From NCBI GenBank assembly GCA_024401975.1, contig JAKSKB010000004.1, positions 1-51,118 of the forward strand: a stretch of DNA of 51,118 nucleotides, written 5' to 3'. The notes beneath the pieces are model-generated. The model made no database searches. It had not been told where the DNA came from and saw only the letters and a list, made by a program, of their open reading frames with translations. The DNA is from Bacteroidales bacterium (lineage in GTDB: Bacteria > Bacteroidota > Bacteroidia > Bacteroidales > UBA932). Made by a program: the position numbers and the translations under genes. Shown here in pieces: positions 1-7,380 of the stretch (within the stretch, counting starts at the first letter, position 1; every line of letters starts with the position of its first letter).

Positions 1-25
1 CTATTGAATAATAGCGTTTTAAGTG

Positions 26-247
26 TCAATACTCCTCCTCGTTGAAGAAAAAGTCATCTTTGGTGGGGTAATCGGGCCAGATATCCTCTATGCTTTCGTA
101 AATCTCACCGTCATCCTCAAGCTCCTGAAGATTCTCTATAACCTCCTCCGGGACTCCGGAACGGTTGGCATAATCTATAAGTTCATCCTTGGTTGCAGGC
201 CACGGGGCATCATCCAGGCTCCCGGCCAATTCTAATGTCCAAAACAT
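26..247 (-). CDS. DUF2795-type small acidic protein
   Basis: A 73-residue, strongly acidic protein. It opens with MFWTLELAGSLDDAPWPATK and ends in a run of Phe and Glu (DDFFFNEEEY). I recognise this as the short Bacteroidota DUF2795-like family, whose members are nearly all this length and keep the APWPATKDELIDYA and IWPDYPT segments. No enzymatic motif, signal peptide or membrane segment is present, so it is probably cytosolic. The function is unknown. It is transcribed away from folE, with its own -7 box at 273-280. The ATG at 245-247 is the only sensible start, and no Shine-Dalgarno is visible. Confidence 0.85.
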   Translation of the reverse strand: MFWTLELAGSLDDAPWPATKDELIDYANRSGVPEEVIENLQELEDDGEIYESIEDIWPDYPTKDDFFFNEEEY

Positions 248-272
248 ATTATGTGCGTTTTTCTGTTCGCGG

Positions 273-280
273 CAAATATA
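273..280 (-). promoter_or_regulatory. -7 box (TATATTTG) for the DUF2795 gene
   Basis: On the minus strand this reads TATATTTG, matching the Bacteroidota TAnnTTTG element. It ends 25 nt before the start codon. No good -33 TTTG is seen 19-20 nt upstream, so the assignment rests on the -7 box and its position. Confidence 0.55.
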
Positions 281-312
281 GGTAAAAAATCGAAACTCCG
301 ACTTTTTTTATG

Positions 313-320
313 TATTTTTG
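313..320 (+). promoter_or_regulatory. -7 box (TATTTTTG) for folE
   Basis: TATTTTTG matches TAnnTTTG and lies 24 nt upstream of the folE ATG. The -33 region is A-rich without a clear TTTG. It is divergent from the box at 273-280. Confidence 0.55.
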
Positions 321-344
321 TAAAAAACAAACAAAGACATTCAA

Positions 345-932
345 ATGGCTTACTTCAGACAGGACATTTTCGATGAACGCGTCACTGCCGAACTGGGATT
401 GCACATAAGGGAGATTTTGCGCCTTCTAGGAGAGGACGAGACACGCGAAGGGCTTCTGAAAACCCCCGAAAGAGTGGCGAAATCCCTTCAATTCCTCACC
501 AAGGGATATGCAGAAGACGGCATCTCCATAATCAAGTCCGCGATTTTTGATGAAGAATACAAGCAGATGGTACTGGTGAAGGACATCGACCTGTACAGCA
601 CCTGCGAGCATCATATGCTCCCCTTTATAGGGAAATGCCACGTGGCATACATCCCGGACGGCAGAATCACCGGTTTGAGCAAGATAGCCCGCGTAGTCGA
701 GACCTATTCACGCCGCCTGCAGGTACAGGAGCGCCTGACTGTACAGATTCGCGACTGTATCCAGCAAGCCCTCAACCCTTTGGGGGTCGCAGTCGTCATA
801 GAGGCGAAGCACAGTTGCATGGTTCTGCGCGGGGTGGAGAAATCCAATTCCGTCACGACCACCTCTGCATTCAGCGGAATGTTTCTGAAAGATGCCCGAA
901 CACGCAACGAGTTCCTGAGTCTCATCAAATAG
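345..932 (+). CDS. folE: GTP cyclohydrolase I
   Basis: A 195-residue cytosolic enzyme that converts GTP to 7,8-dihydroneopterin triphosphate, the first step of tetrahydrofolate (and queuosine precursor) synthesis. The zinc site is visible: Cys87 and His90 in [10 protein letters not shown], and Cys158 in KHSCMVLRG. The substrate motifs GKCHVAYIP and GLSKIARVV are intact, as is the C-terminal TTSAFSGMF segment. Length is normal for the short single-domain bacterial form. It is a single-gene unit, divergent from the DUF2795 gene and convergent with the HAD gene. It starts at ATG 345, downstream of a TATTTTTG box, and ends in TAG, which shows that amber is an ordinary stop in this genome. Confidence 0.97.
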   Translation: MAYFRQDIFDERVTAELGLHIREILRLLGEDETREGLLKTPERVAKSLQFLTKGYAEDGISIIKSAIFDEEYKQMVLVKDIDLYSTCEHHMLPFIGKCHVAYIPDGRITGLSKIARVVETYSRRLQVQERLTVQIRDCIQQALNPLGVAVVIEAKHSCMVLRGVEKSNSVTTTSAFSGMFLKDARTRNEFLSLIK

Positions 933-1002
933 CGGCAAAAATCCGAAGTAAAAGCAAACGACAACGCGAAAAAGATTAACGGAACGCCGCAAGCCTGCCT
1001 TC

Positions 1003-1845
1003 TCATTTCCCCTTATTTTCAAAATCACGCAACACGTCATCGGCTTTCACCTTGTCGATAATGGCGCACACCAGCTTGTAAATTTCACCCCCTTCACTAT
1101 AATCGGCCGGAGCCACGAAACGGACACGACCCTGCCTCTTGAGCTTGTTAGCCATCGCCTTCTTTCTCTCATCGTCGGGATTGAACACGGCGACAGGATT
1201 TCCACCGAACATTCCAACTATCTTCATACACGGCACGTCAGTCTCACCGTCACCGAAATATATCATATGCGGGAAAGGAACCCTCTTGTTCTCCTCCGCT
1301 ATGGACGAATTGAGAATCTTGTTGTCCCGGGAACTGAATATTCCCTTATTTATCTTGAAAAGGAACTGTGTCTTGTTGGTCGAATCCACGGCTATGCCCG
1401 GCCACACGGCCTCACCGTCTTCGTTGTATATGAAAGTGCCGGAAAAGATATGTTTGAACTCACCTGCTATAGGAGTCCCCTCCACTATCTCGGTAAGGCC
1501 GCTTGAATTGATGTAATGCTCCACGACGACGCCCCTGGATCCGCCATACGCATTGATGAGCGAGAACCATTCCCGAACGCCCGGAAACAGCTCCACATCC
1601 TTCCCGAACGCCTGGAAATATTCGCGCCGGAGCCTGATATTCTTCTGTCTTGCAGTGTCGAACATCAGCTTCATATATGCCAGCACATCGGACGCATCCT
1701 GTCCGATGGCAATCTTGTTGCTCCTCTCCCAGAAATCTTCCGGAGTACATCCCACGGCCTGAATGAATCCGAACTCCTGCATATTCCCTGGCGACAATGT
1801 GCCGTCGAAATCATAGATAAGCGCGACAATAGGTTTTTTTGACAT
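1003..1845 (-). CDS. HAD-superfamily hydrolase
   Basis: A 280-residue haloacid-dehalogenase-fold hydrolase, probably a phosphatase acting on a small phosphorylated metabolite. Motif I is near the N-terminus (YDFDGTLS; Asp12 nucleophile and Asp14 acid/base), and the late acidic motif is YFGDGETDVPCM around residue 200. A long insertion between them (about residues 30-130) would form the cap domain and set substrate specificity. I cannot name the substrate; no close relative of known function comes to mind. No signal peptide or membrane segment is present. It is divergent from the ligase gene at 1975 and convergent with folE, with a 70-base gap. Confidence 0.85.
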   Translation of the reverse strand: MSKKPIVALIYDFDGTLSPGNMQEFGFIQAVGCTPEDFWERSNKIAIGQDASDVLAYMKLMFDTARQKNIRLRREYFQAFGKDVELFPGVREWFSLINAYGGSRGVVVEHYINSSGLTEIVEGTPIAGEFKHIFSGTFIYNEDGEAVWPGIAVDSTNKTQFLFKINKGIFSSRDNKILNSSIAEENKRVPFPHMIYFGDGETDVPCMKIVGMFGGNPVAVFNPDDERKKAMANKLKRQGRVRFVAPADYSEGGEIYKLVCAIIDKVKADDVLRDFENKGK

Positions 1846-1913
1846 AATTTCACCACTTAATGGTCAATCCCGCCTCAAATATCGTCAAATTTCGCCACAA
1901 ACAAGAAAAAAAA

Positions 1914-1945
1914 CTTGGAATACGGACTGTTCTCAAGTAATTTTG
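1914..1945 (+). promoter_or_regulatory. -33/-7 promoter for the acyl ligase (CTTG-N20-TAATTTTG)
   Basis: CTTG at 1914-1917 is followed after 20 nt by TAATTTTG at 1938-1945, a good match to the Bacteroidota TTTG-N19/20-TAnnTTTG promoter. Transcription should start near 1950. This decides the start of the downstream gene: the TTG at 1915 that extends the frame lies inside the -33 box, so it cannot be the initiator, and the ATG at 1975 is used. Confidence 0.7.
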
Positions 1946-1974
1946 AGCAAACACGTGAACAAGAACCTTACCTG

Positions 1975-3615
1975 ATGCATTATCTTTCCAAACTTCAAGA
2001 CACCGTCATCCAGTGCTGGGACAAGACTGCCGTATGCAATTACCGCGGAGAATCGTTCAGTTTCGGCGAACTGGCTACCAACATAGAAAAATTTCACATA
2101 TTTTTCGACAAAGCCGGACTCCACGAGGGTGACAAGGTGGCCGTCTGCGCGAAAAATTCCGCGCGCTGGGCCGTATCCTTCCTCGCAGCCAACACTTATG
2201 GTACCGTGACCGTGCCGATACTGGCCGACTTCCTGCCCGACGCCATCGCAGGCCTTGTGTCACATTCTGACAGCAGAGCCCTTTTCACTGACGAAGAGAC
2301 CTGGAATGCGATGGACAAATCCGCCCTCGGTGGACTTCTCTTCGTGATAAACGTCACCGATTTCACCCTGCTTCATTCGAGTGACAGAAAAATACGCGCG
2401 GCTTACGATTCCATTCCCGAATCAATGCAAAGCAAATACCCGATGGGATTCGGGCGAGGCAACGTAAGTTATCCGGTGGAAAAGCCGGGCGACCTTGCCG
2501 TCATAAATTACACCTCCGGCACCACCAGCGCCCCAAAGGGGGTGATGCTCAGTTTCGCCAACATCAGCGCATCCGTATCCTATGGAATAAAACGGCTGTA
2601 CGTGGACAGCAGTGACAGTGTCGTGTCGATGCTGCCTATGGGGCACATATACGGGCTTGTATTCGAATTCCTGTATCCTCTCTGTCACGGAGCGTCGGTA
2701 TGCTTTTTCGGCAAGACTCCCTCTCCTACCCTTCTTCTCAAAGCAATGGCAGACGTCAAACCATATATGGTGGTATCGGTGCCGCTGGTAATGGAGAAGA
2801 TATTCAAGACTTCCATCAAACCGCTGCTTTCGCGCGGCTATATGAAACTGCTGACCCATCTCCCCATAATCAGGCATTTCGTATTCAGGAAAATAGGACG
2901 CGGGCTCATCAACGCGTTCGGAGGACGCGTAAGAATCTTCATTATGGGAGGGGCCGCTCTCAATCCGGAAGTCGAAAACTGCTTCAGGCATATCAAGCTC
3001 CCGTATATGGTAGGATACGGGATGACAGAAGCCGCACCTCTGCTGGCATACGAAGAACCCGGCAAGTATGTCCCGGGTTCCTGCGGAAAAGCGGTGGACT
3101 GCACTGACATACGCATAGATTCGGATGACCCGCAGCACATTGCCGGAGAGATTCAGGCGAAAGGAGACAACATCTGCTCGGGATACTACAAAAATCCCGA
3201 AGCCACCGAGGCTGCGTTCACTGATGACGGCTATCTCCGCACGGGAGATCTGGGTATAATGGATGCCGACGGCAACATATTCATAAAGGGACGGTCCAAG
3301 AATATGATTCTTACCGCCAACGGGCAGAACATATATCCCGAAGAAGTGGAAGCGGTCATCAACAGCCAGGAATTCGTGGCTGAATCCGTGGTGCTTGACC
3401 GCGCCTCGAAGCTCGTCGCACTCATATACCTCGACGCAGAAGCCATCAGAAAGGCGAATCTGGATGACGAATCCATAGCCGACATACCGGAAAAGGTCCG
3501 TCTGGACACCAACCGCCTGATGCCCCCGTTCAGCAGAATCGCCAAGGTGGAAGTCGTGCTGGCGCCCTTTGAAAAGACACCGAAATTCAGCATAAAGCGC
3601 TTCCTCTACAAATAA
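1975..3615 (+). CDS. AMP-forming acyl-CoA (or acyl-ACP) synthetase
   Basis: A 546-residue member of the ANL superfamily (long-chain fatty acid ligase type). It activates a fatty acid as acyl-AMP and passes it to CoA or an acyl carrier protein. The ATP/AMP motif reads YTSGTTSAPKGVMLS, with Ser where most members have Gly after TT. The A5-type motif is GYGMTEAAPL, the A7 motif is YLRTGDLG, and the C-terminal hinge and lysine region is GRSKNMILTANGQNIYPEEVE, with a late Lys near KFSIKRFLYK. No signal peptide is seen; such enzymes are cytosolic or membrane-associated. A second, shorter ligase sits at 32554 beside an ACP gene, so the two probably serve different pathways. This one is a single gene with its own promoter. 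Confidence 0.9.
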   Translation: MHYLSKLQDTVIQCWDKTAVCNYRGESFSFGELATNIEKFHIFFDKAGLHEGDKVAVCAKNSARWAVSFLAANTYGTVTVPILADFLPDAIAGLVSHSDSRALFTDEETWNAMDKSALGGLLFVINVTDFTLLHSSDRKIRAAYDSIPESMQSKYPMGFGRGNVSYPVEKPGDLAVINYTSGTTSAPKGVMLSFANISASVSYGIKRLYVDSSDSVVSMLPMGHIYGLVFEFLYPLCHGASVCFFGKTPSPTLLLKAMADVKPYMVVSVPLVMEKIFKTSIKPLLSRGYMKLLTHLPIIRHFVFRKIGRGLINAFGGRVRIFIMGGAALNPEVENCFRHIKLPYMVGYGMTEAAPLLAYEEPGKYVPGSCGKAVDCTDIRIDSDDPQHIAGEIQAKGDNICSGYYKNPEATEAAFTDDGYLRTGDLGIMDADGNIFIKGRSKNMILTANGQNIYPEEVEAVINSQEFVAESVVLDRASKLVALIYLDAEAIRKANLDDESIADIPEKVRLDTNRLMPPFSRIAKVEVVLAPFEKTPKFSIKRFLYK

Positions 3616-3616
3616 C

Positions 3617-3657
3617 TGACAAATTGTCATAAATTCTCCGTTGGAACGCTATTTGAG
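3617..3657 (+). promoter_or_regulatory. Palindrome plus sigma-54-like promoter upstream of htpG
   Basis: A perfect inverted repeat TGACAA-A-TTGTCA occupies 3617-3629. Twelve bases later, TTGGAACGCTATTTGAG (3641-3657) resembles the sigma-54 -24/-12 element TGGCAC-N5-TTGC: the GG doublet and the TG of the -12 half have the right spacing, but the final GC is GA. No TAnnTTTG box is present in this gap, unlike most other units in the window. The layout suggests activator-dependent or stress-controlled expression of htpG, but this is inference. Confidence 0.45.
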
Positions 3658-3683
3658 TATTCGATATTCAAAAAATCAACGCT

Positions 3684-5543
3684 ATGTCAAAAGGTAAAAT
3701 AGGAGTAACCACCGAGAACATATTCCCGGTAATCAAGCAATATCTTTATTCGGACCACGAGATTTTCCTCCGCGAACTCGTAGCCAATGCAGTCGACGCG
3801 AGCAGGAAGATGAAGGCCCTGTCATCCACCGGAGAGTTCAAGGGAGAACTGGGAGACATCAACGTGCGCATCGAACTCGACGAAGGAAAGAAGACTCTCA
3901 AAGTCATAGACTCCGGTATCGGAATGACTGCAGAAGAAGTTGACAGATACATCAACCAGATTGCCTTCTCATCGGCAGGAGAGTTCCTGGAGAAGTACAA
4001 AGACCAGCTGGGCGGCATCATCGGTCACTTCGGACTCGGTTTCTATTCCTCTTTTATGGTGGCGGACAAGGTGACAATCGACACTCTCAGCTGGAAAGAA
4101 GGGGCGGAAGCCGTCAAATGGACTTGCGACGGTTCACCGGAGTTCTCGATGACATCTTCAAAAAAGACTACAAGGGGCACAGTCATCACACTGCACTTCG
4201 ATGAGGAATCGGCGGAATTCGCCAACAAGGGGAAAATCAGCCAACTGCTCGGAAAGTACTGCAAATTCATGCCCGTACCGGTTATCTTCGGGAAGGAGCA
4301 GGAATGGAAAGACGGCAAATACGTCGATACGGACAAAGACAACGTCATCAACGGCATAGAGCCCATCTGGGCCAAATCGCCTTCAGAACTCAGCGAGGAG
4401 GACTACAAGAAATTCTACAGGGAACTCTACCCCGCAGAGGAGGAACCTATGTTCTACATACACCTCAACGTGGATTATCCTTTCAACCTTACGGGAGTGT
4501 TGTATTTCCCCAAGATAAAGGAGAGGATGTCCATCGACAAAAACAAGATACAACTCTACTGCAACCAGATGTTCGTAACGGACCACGTGGATAACATAGT
4601 CCCGGACTTCCTCACGTTGCTCCACGGCGTCATCGATTCTCCGGACATTCCGCTAAACGTGAGCAGAAGTTATCTGCAGAGCGATGCCAACGTCAAAAAA
4701 ATAAGCACCTACATCACGAAGAAAGTAAGCGACAGGCTTGAAGAAATCTTCAAGGAGCAGAGAGAGCAGTTCGAGGGCAAATGGGACAACATCAAACTTT
4801 TCATAGAGTACGGAATGCTCTCTGACGAGAAATTCCGCGAACGCGCCAAAGAGTTCGCTCTACTCAAGAATACGGAAGGCAGATATTTCAGCTTCAGCGA
4901 ATACAAGGCCGCCGTGGAAACTGCGCAGACCGATAAGGACAACAAGGTGGTCCTCCTCTATGCCACAGATGCAGAATCCCAGTACAGATATGTCGAAGCG
5001 GCGAAAAATATGGGATATGACGTCCTCATTATGGATTGCGAACTGGATTCCCATTTCGTAGGGATGCTTGAACAGACGATGGAGAACGTGCGCTGCGCCC
5101 GCGTTGACTCTGACAGCGTGGAGAACCTTATTCCAAAGGAGGAGAAGATAAAGCCCGAAATGTCCGAAGAAGACAAGAAGGCCCTCGACGAACTTTTCAA
5201 GTCAGCCCTTCCGGAAGACAGCGAATACACTTTCGATCCTCAGAATCTCGGAGAGAACTCGGAGCCTGTGGTGATAACACAGAATGAATTTATGCGCCGT
5301 TTCCGCGATATGAGCGCATTGGGCGGGGGTATGAACTTCTACGGACAGATGCCTCAGTCATACAACGTCATCATCAATATGGAAAATCCTCTCATAAAGA
5401 GGATATGGGATGAACGCGGGAAATCCGGAGACCTTCTCAAGCAGGTATGCGATCTCGCCCTGTTGGGCAACGGAATGCTTAAAGGAAAGGCATTGGCTGA
5501 ATTCATAGCGAGGAGTCAGGCGCTTTTGACGACGAATGGATAA
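3684..5543 (+). CDS. htpG: Hsp90-family molecular chaperone HtpG
   Basis: A 619-residue cytosolic ATP-dependent chaperone. The N-terminal GHKL ATPase domain has ELVANAVDAS (catalytic Glu and Mg-binding Asn), DSGIGM and the lid glycine motif GHFGLGFYSS. The middle domain contains the conserved VPDFLTLLHGVIDSPDIPLNVSRSYLQSD segment (described by its ends near residues 310-340), and the C-terminal dimerisation domain ends in LLGNGMLKGKALAEFI. Bacteroidota HtpG is usually near 680 residues. The shortfall is in the C-terminal domain, where a charged linker of some 50-60 residues is missing after ENPLIKRIWDERG. It overlaps the relA/spoT-like gene by 8 bases, implying coupled translation, and is headed by the unusual promoter region at 3617-3657. 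Confidence 0.96.
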   Translation: MSKGKIGVTTENIFPVIKQYLYSDHEIFLRELVANAVDASRKMKALSSTGEFKGELGDINVRIELDEGKKTLKVIDSGIGMTAEEVDRYINQIAFSSAGEFLEKYKDQLGGIIGHFGLGFYSSFMVADKVTIDTLSWKEGAEAVKWTCDGSPEFSMTSSKKTTRGTVITLHFDEESAEFANKGKISQLLGKYCKFMPVPVIFGKEQEWKDGKYVDTDKDNVINGIEPIWAKSPSELSEEDYKKFYRELYPAEEEPMFYIHLNVDYPFNLTGVLYFPKIKERMSIDKNKIQLYCNQMFVTDHVDNIVPDFLTLLHGVIDSPDIPLNVSRSYLQSDANVKKISTYITKKVSDRLEEIFKEQREQFEGKWDNIKLFIEYGMLSDEKFRERAKEFALLKNTEGRYFSFSEYKAAVETAQTDKDNKVVLLYATDAESQYRYVEAAKNMGYDVLIMDCELDSHFVGMLEQTMENVRCARVDSDSVENLIPKEEKIKPEMSEEDKKALDELFKSALPEDSEYTFDPQNLGENSEPVVITQNEFMRRFRDMSALGGGMNFYGQMPQSYNVIINMENPLIKRIWDERGKSGDLLKQVCDLALLGNGMLKGKALAEFIARSQALLTTNG

Positions 5544-7380
5544 GGAAGAACTTCTGCATCAGGCACGTGAAATCGCTGCGGAGGCGTTAAAAAACGATTT
5601 CCGCAGCGATGATTCGCCTATGCTCGGTCACGCTGACGCCGTCGCGGCCATCGTGAAAGACGAAATTGGACTTGATGAAGACAGTCAGGCTGCCGTCTTT
5701 CTTCACGAGGCTGTAAGATTCCATCCGGAAACAGACATCAGCGGATTTCCGAAGGAGATACGTGTCATAGTTGAAGGTCTTGACAGAATATCCCGAATAA
5801 GGCCGAGGGACACACGTCTTGAGGCGGAGAACTACAAGAAACTGATAGTCCAGTACTCCAAGGACCCGCGCGTTACGGTGATAAAGATAGCCGACAGGCT
5901 TGAAGTGATGCGAAAGCTCAGCATCTTCCCTCATTCGAAGAGGGAGCAGAAGATTCTGGAGACCGTGATGCTCTACATTCCCCTCGCCCATCAGTTGGGG
6001 CTGTACAATATCAAAAGCGAGATGGAGAACATCTATCTCAAATACGCCGAGCCCGAATCATACCGCCAGATAACCAGGAAACTCAAGGAGGGTGAAAAGA
6101 CCCGCAAGCGGCTCAGCGAGGAGTTCATAAGCCCTCTTGAAAAGAAACTTTCCGATGCGGGCATACGGTACAAGCTCAAGGTCAGAACCAAAAGCGCATA
6201 TTCCATATTCAAGAAGATGCAGACCCAGGGAGTGCCTTTCGAGGGCGTCTATGACGTATTTGCCATGCGCTTCATCATAGACTGCGAGCCTGACAGGAAA
6301 CTGGAACAGGACCTCTGCTGGAAAGTGTACTCATACGTGACCGAAGAGTACGAACCCGACACCTCGAGACTCAGGGACTGGCTTTCAAACCCAAAGCCGA
6401 ACGGATACGAGAGTCTGCACATCACGGTTAAAAACAAGCAGGGGGAATTTCTGGAAGTGCAGATACGCACTTCCAGAATGGATGCAATCGCTGAAAGCGG
6501 ACTCGCTTCGCACTGGTCATACAAAGGCATAAAGGGTGACAGCACCCTGACTTCGTGGCTGTCATCGGTACGCTACAGGCTGGAGCATCCGTTTGACACC
6601 AAACCGGAAGACGTGCCGCAGCCTCCGAGCAACGAGATTTTCGTATACACTCCAGCCGGAGAACTGAGGATACTTCCGGTCGGTGCCACAGTACTGGATT
6701 TTGCGTTCAACATACATACGATGCTCGGTTGCAGATGTACCGGCGGAAGAGTGAACGGGAAAACCGTCTCCATAAGGAACAGACTCCACACAGGGGACGT
6801 CGTCGAGATTCAGAGCAGCAAAAGTCAGAGGCCTTCGCCGGACTGGCTCAATTGGGTGGTATCTGCCAAGGCGAGAGCGAAAATCAAGGTCGAAATCGAT
6901 TCGGAACTGCGAAAGCGTGCCGCCGAAGGCCGTGAACTGCTTCAAAGAAGGCTCAAGAACTGGAAAATGACTCTTCAGGATGACCGGCTCTACGACATAA
7001 TGCATTTCCTCAAATATTCCTCCGTCATTTCGTTTATGGCTGCCATCAGCAGCGGATACGTGGACGTGAATGACATCAAGACGTATATTCTCTATCCCGA
7101 AATGCTTGTCGTAAGGCCGGAACGTGAAGAGAAGAAAGAGGAACCCAGACATGATTGGAAGCCATCGGAAGAGATTCTCGTGATAAATGCGCGCAACGTA
7201 CGCGGTCTTGAATACAGGATGGCAGCTTGCTGCAATCCGAAATACGGAGACGAAGTGTTCGGGTTCGTCACCCGTACCGAAGGCATCAAGATACACCGGG
7301 AAGACTGCCCCAATGCGGCGAGGATGAAATCGTTGTACCCCTACAGAGTCCAGAAAGTTGCCTGGCAGGAAAAAGGATGA
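5536..7380 (+). CDS. RelA/SpoT-family (p)ppGpp synthetase, degenerate hydrolase, no ACT domain
   Basis: A 614-residue RSH protein. Domains in order: HD hydrolase domain (about 25-170), synthetase (about 200-345), TGS (about 370-430), helical region, and the cysteine-rich CRD/RIS segment (CCNPKYGDEVFGF) ending at about 610. The synthetase looks active: AYSIFKKMQ, VYDVFAMRFI, PNGYESLHITV, EVQIRTSRMD and GLASHWSYKG are all present. The hydrolase does not. The HD pair reads His57-Glu58 and the catalytic Glu-Asp of the usual VVEDT is Arg61-Phe62, although Arg23, His32 and Asp120 remain. The C-terminal ACT domain of typical ~730-residue relatives is absent; the gene stops right after the CRD and overlaps uvrB by 4 bases. 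It is most likely a synthetase-only enzyme whose partner hydrolase lies elsewhere. Confidence 0.92.
   Translation: MDKEELLHQAREIAAEALKNDFRSDDSPMLGHADAVAAIVKDEIGLDEDSQAAVFLHEAVRFHPETDISGFPKEIRVIVEGLDRISRIRPRDTRLEAENYKKLIVQYSKDPRVTVIKIADRLEVMRKLSIFPHSKREQKILETVMLYIPLAHQLGLYNIKSEMENIYLKYAEPESYRQITRKLKEGEKTRKRLSEEFISPLEKKLSDAGIRYKLKVRTKSAYSIFKKMQTQGVPFEGVYDVFAMRFIIDCEPDRKLEQDLCWKVYSYVTEEYEPDTSRLRDWLSNPKPNGYESLHITVKNKQGEFLEVQIRTSRMDAIAESGLASHWSYKGIKGDSTLTSWLSSVRYRLEHPFDTKPEDVPQPPSNEIFVYTPAGELRILPVGATVLDFAFNIHTMLGCRCTGGRVNGKTVSIRNRLHTGDVVEIQSSKSQRPSPDWLNWVVSAKARAKIKVEIDSELRKRAAEGRELLQRRLKNWKMTLQDDRLYDIMHFLKYSSVISFMAAISSGYVDVNDIKTYILYPEMLVVRPEREEKKEEPRHDWKPSEEILVINARNVRGLEYRMAACCNPKYGDEVFGFVTRTEGIKIHREDCPNAARMKSLYPYRVQKVAWQEKG

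Noticed and set aside
1915-1974. TTG start that would add 20 residues to the acyl ligase
   Set aside because: The TTG lies within the -33 box (CTTG at 1914-1917) and the -7 box TAATTTTG is at 1938-1945, so this stretch is promoter. ATG 1975 is used.
2422-3630. 402-codon frame on the minus strand
   Set aside because: Shadow of the acyl ligase; Cys-, His- and Arg-rich translation without any motif. The plus-strand frame carries clear ligase signatures.
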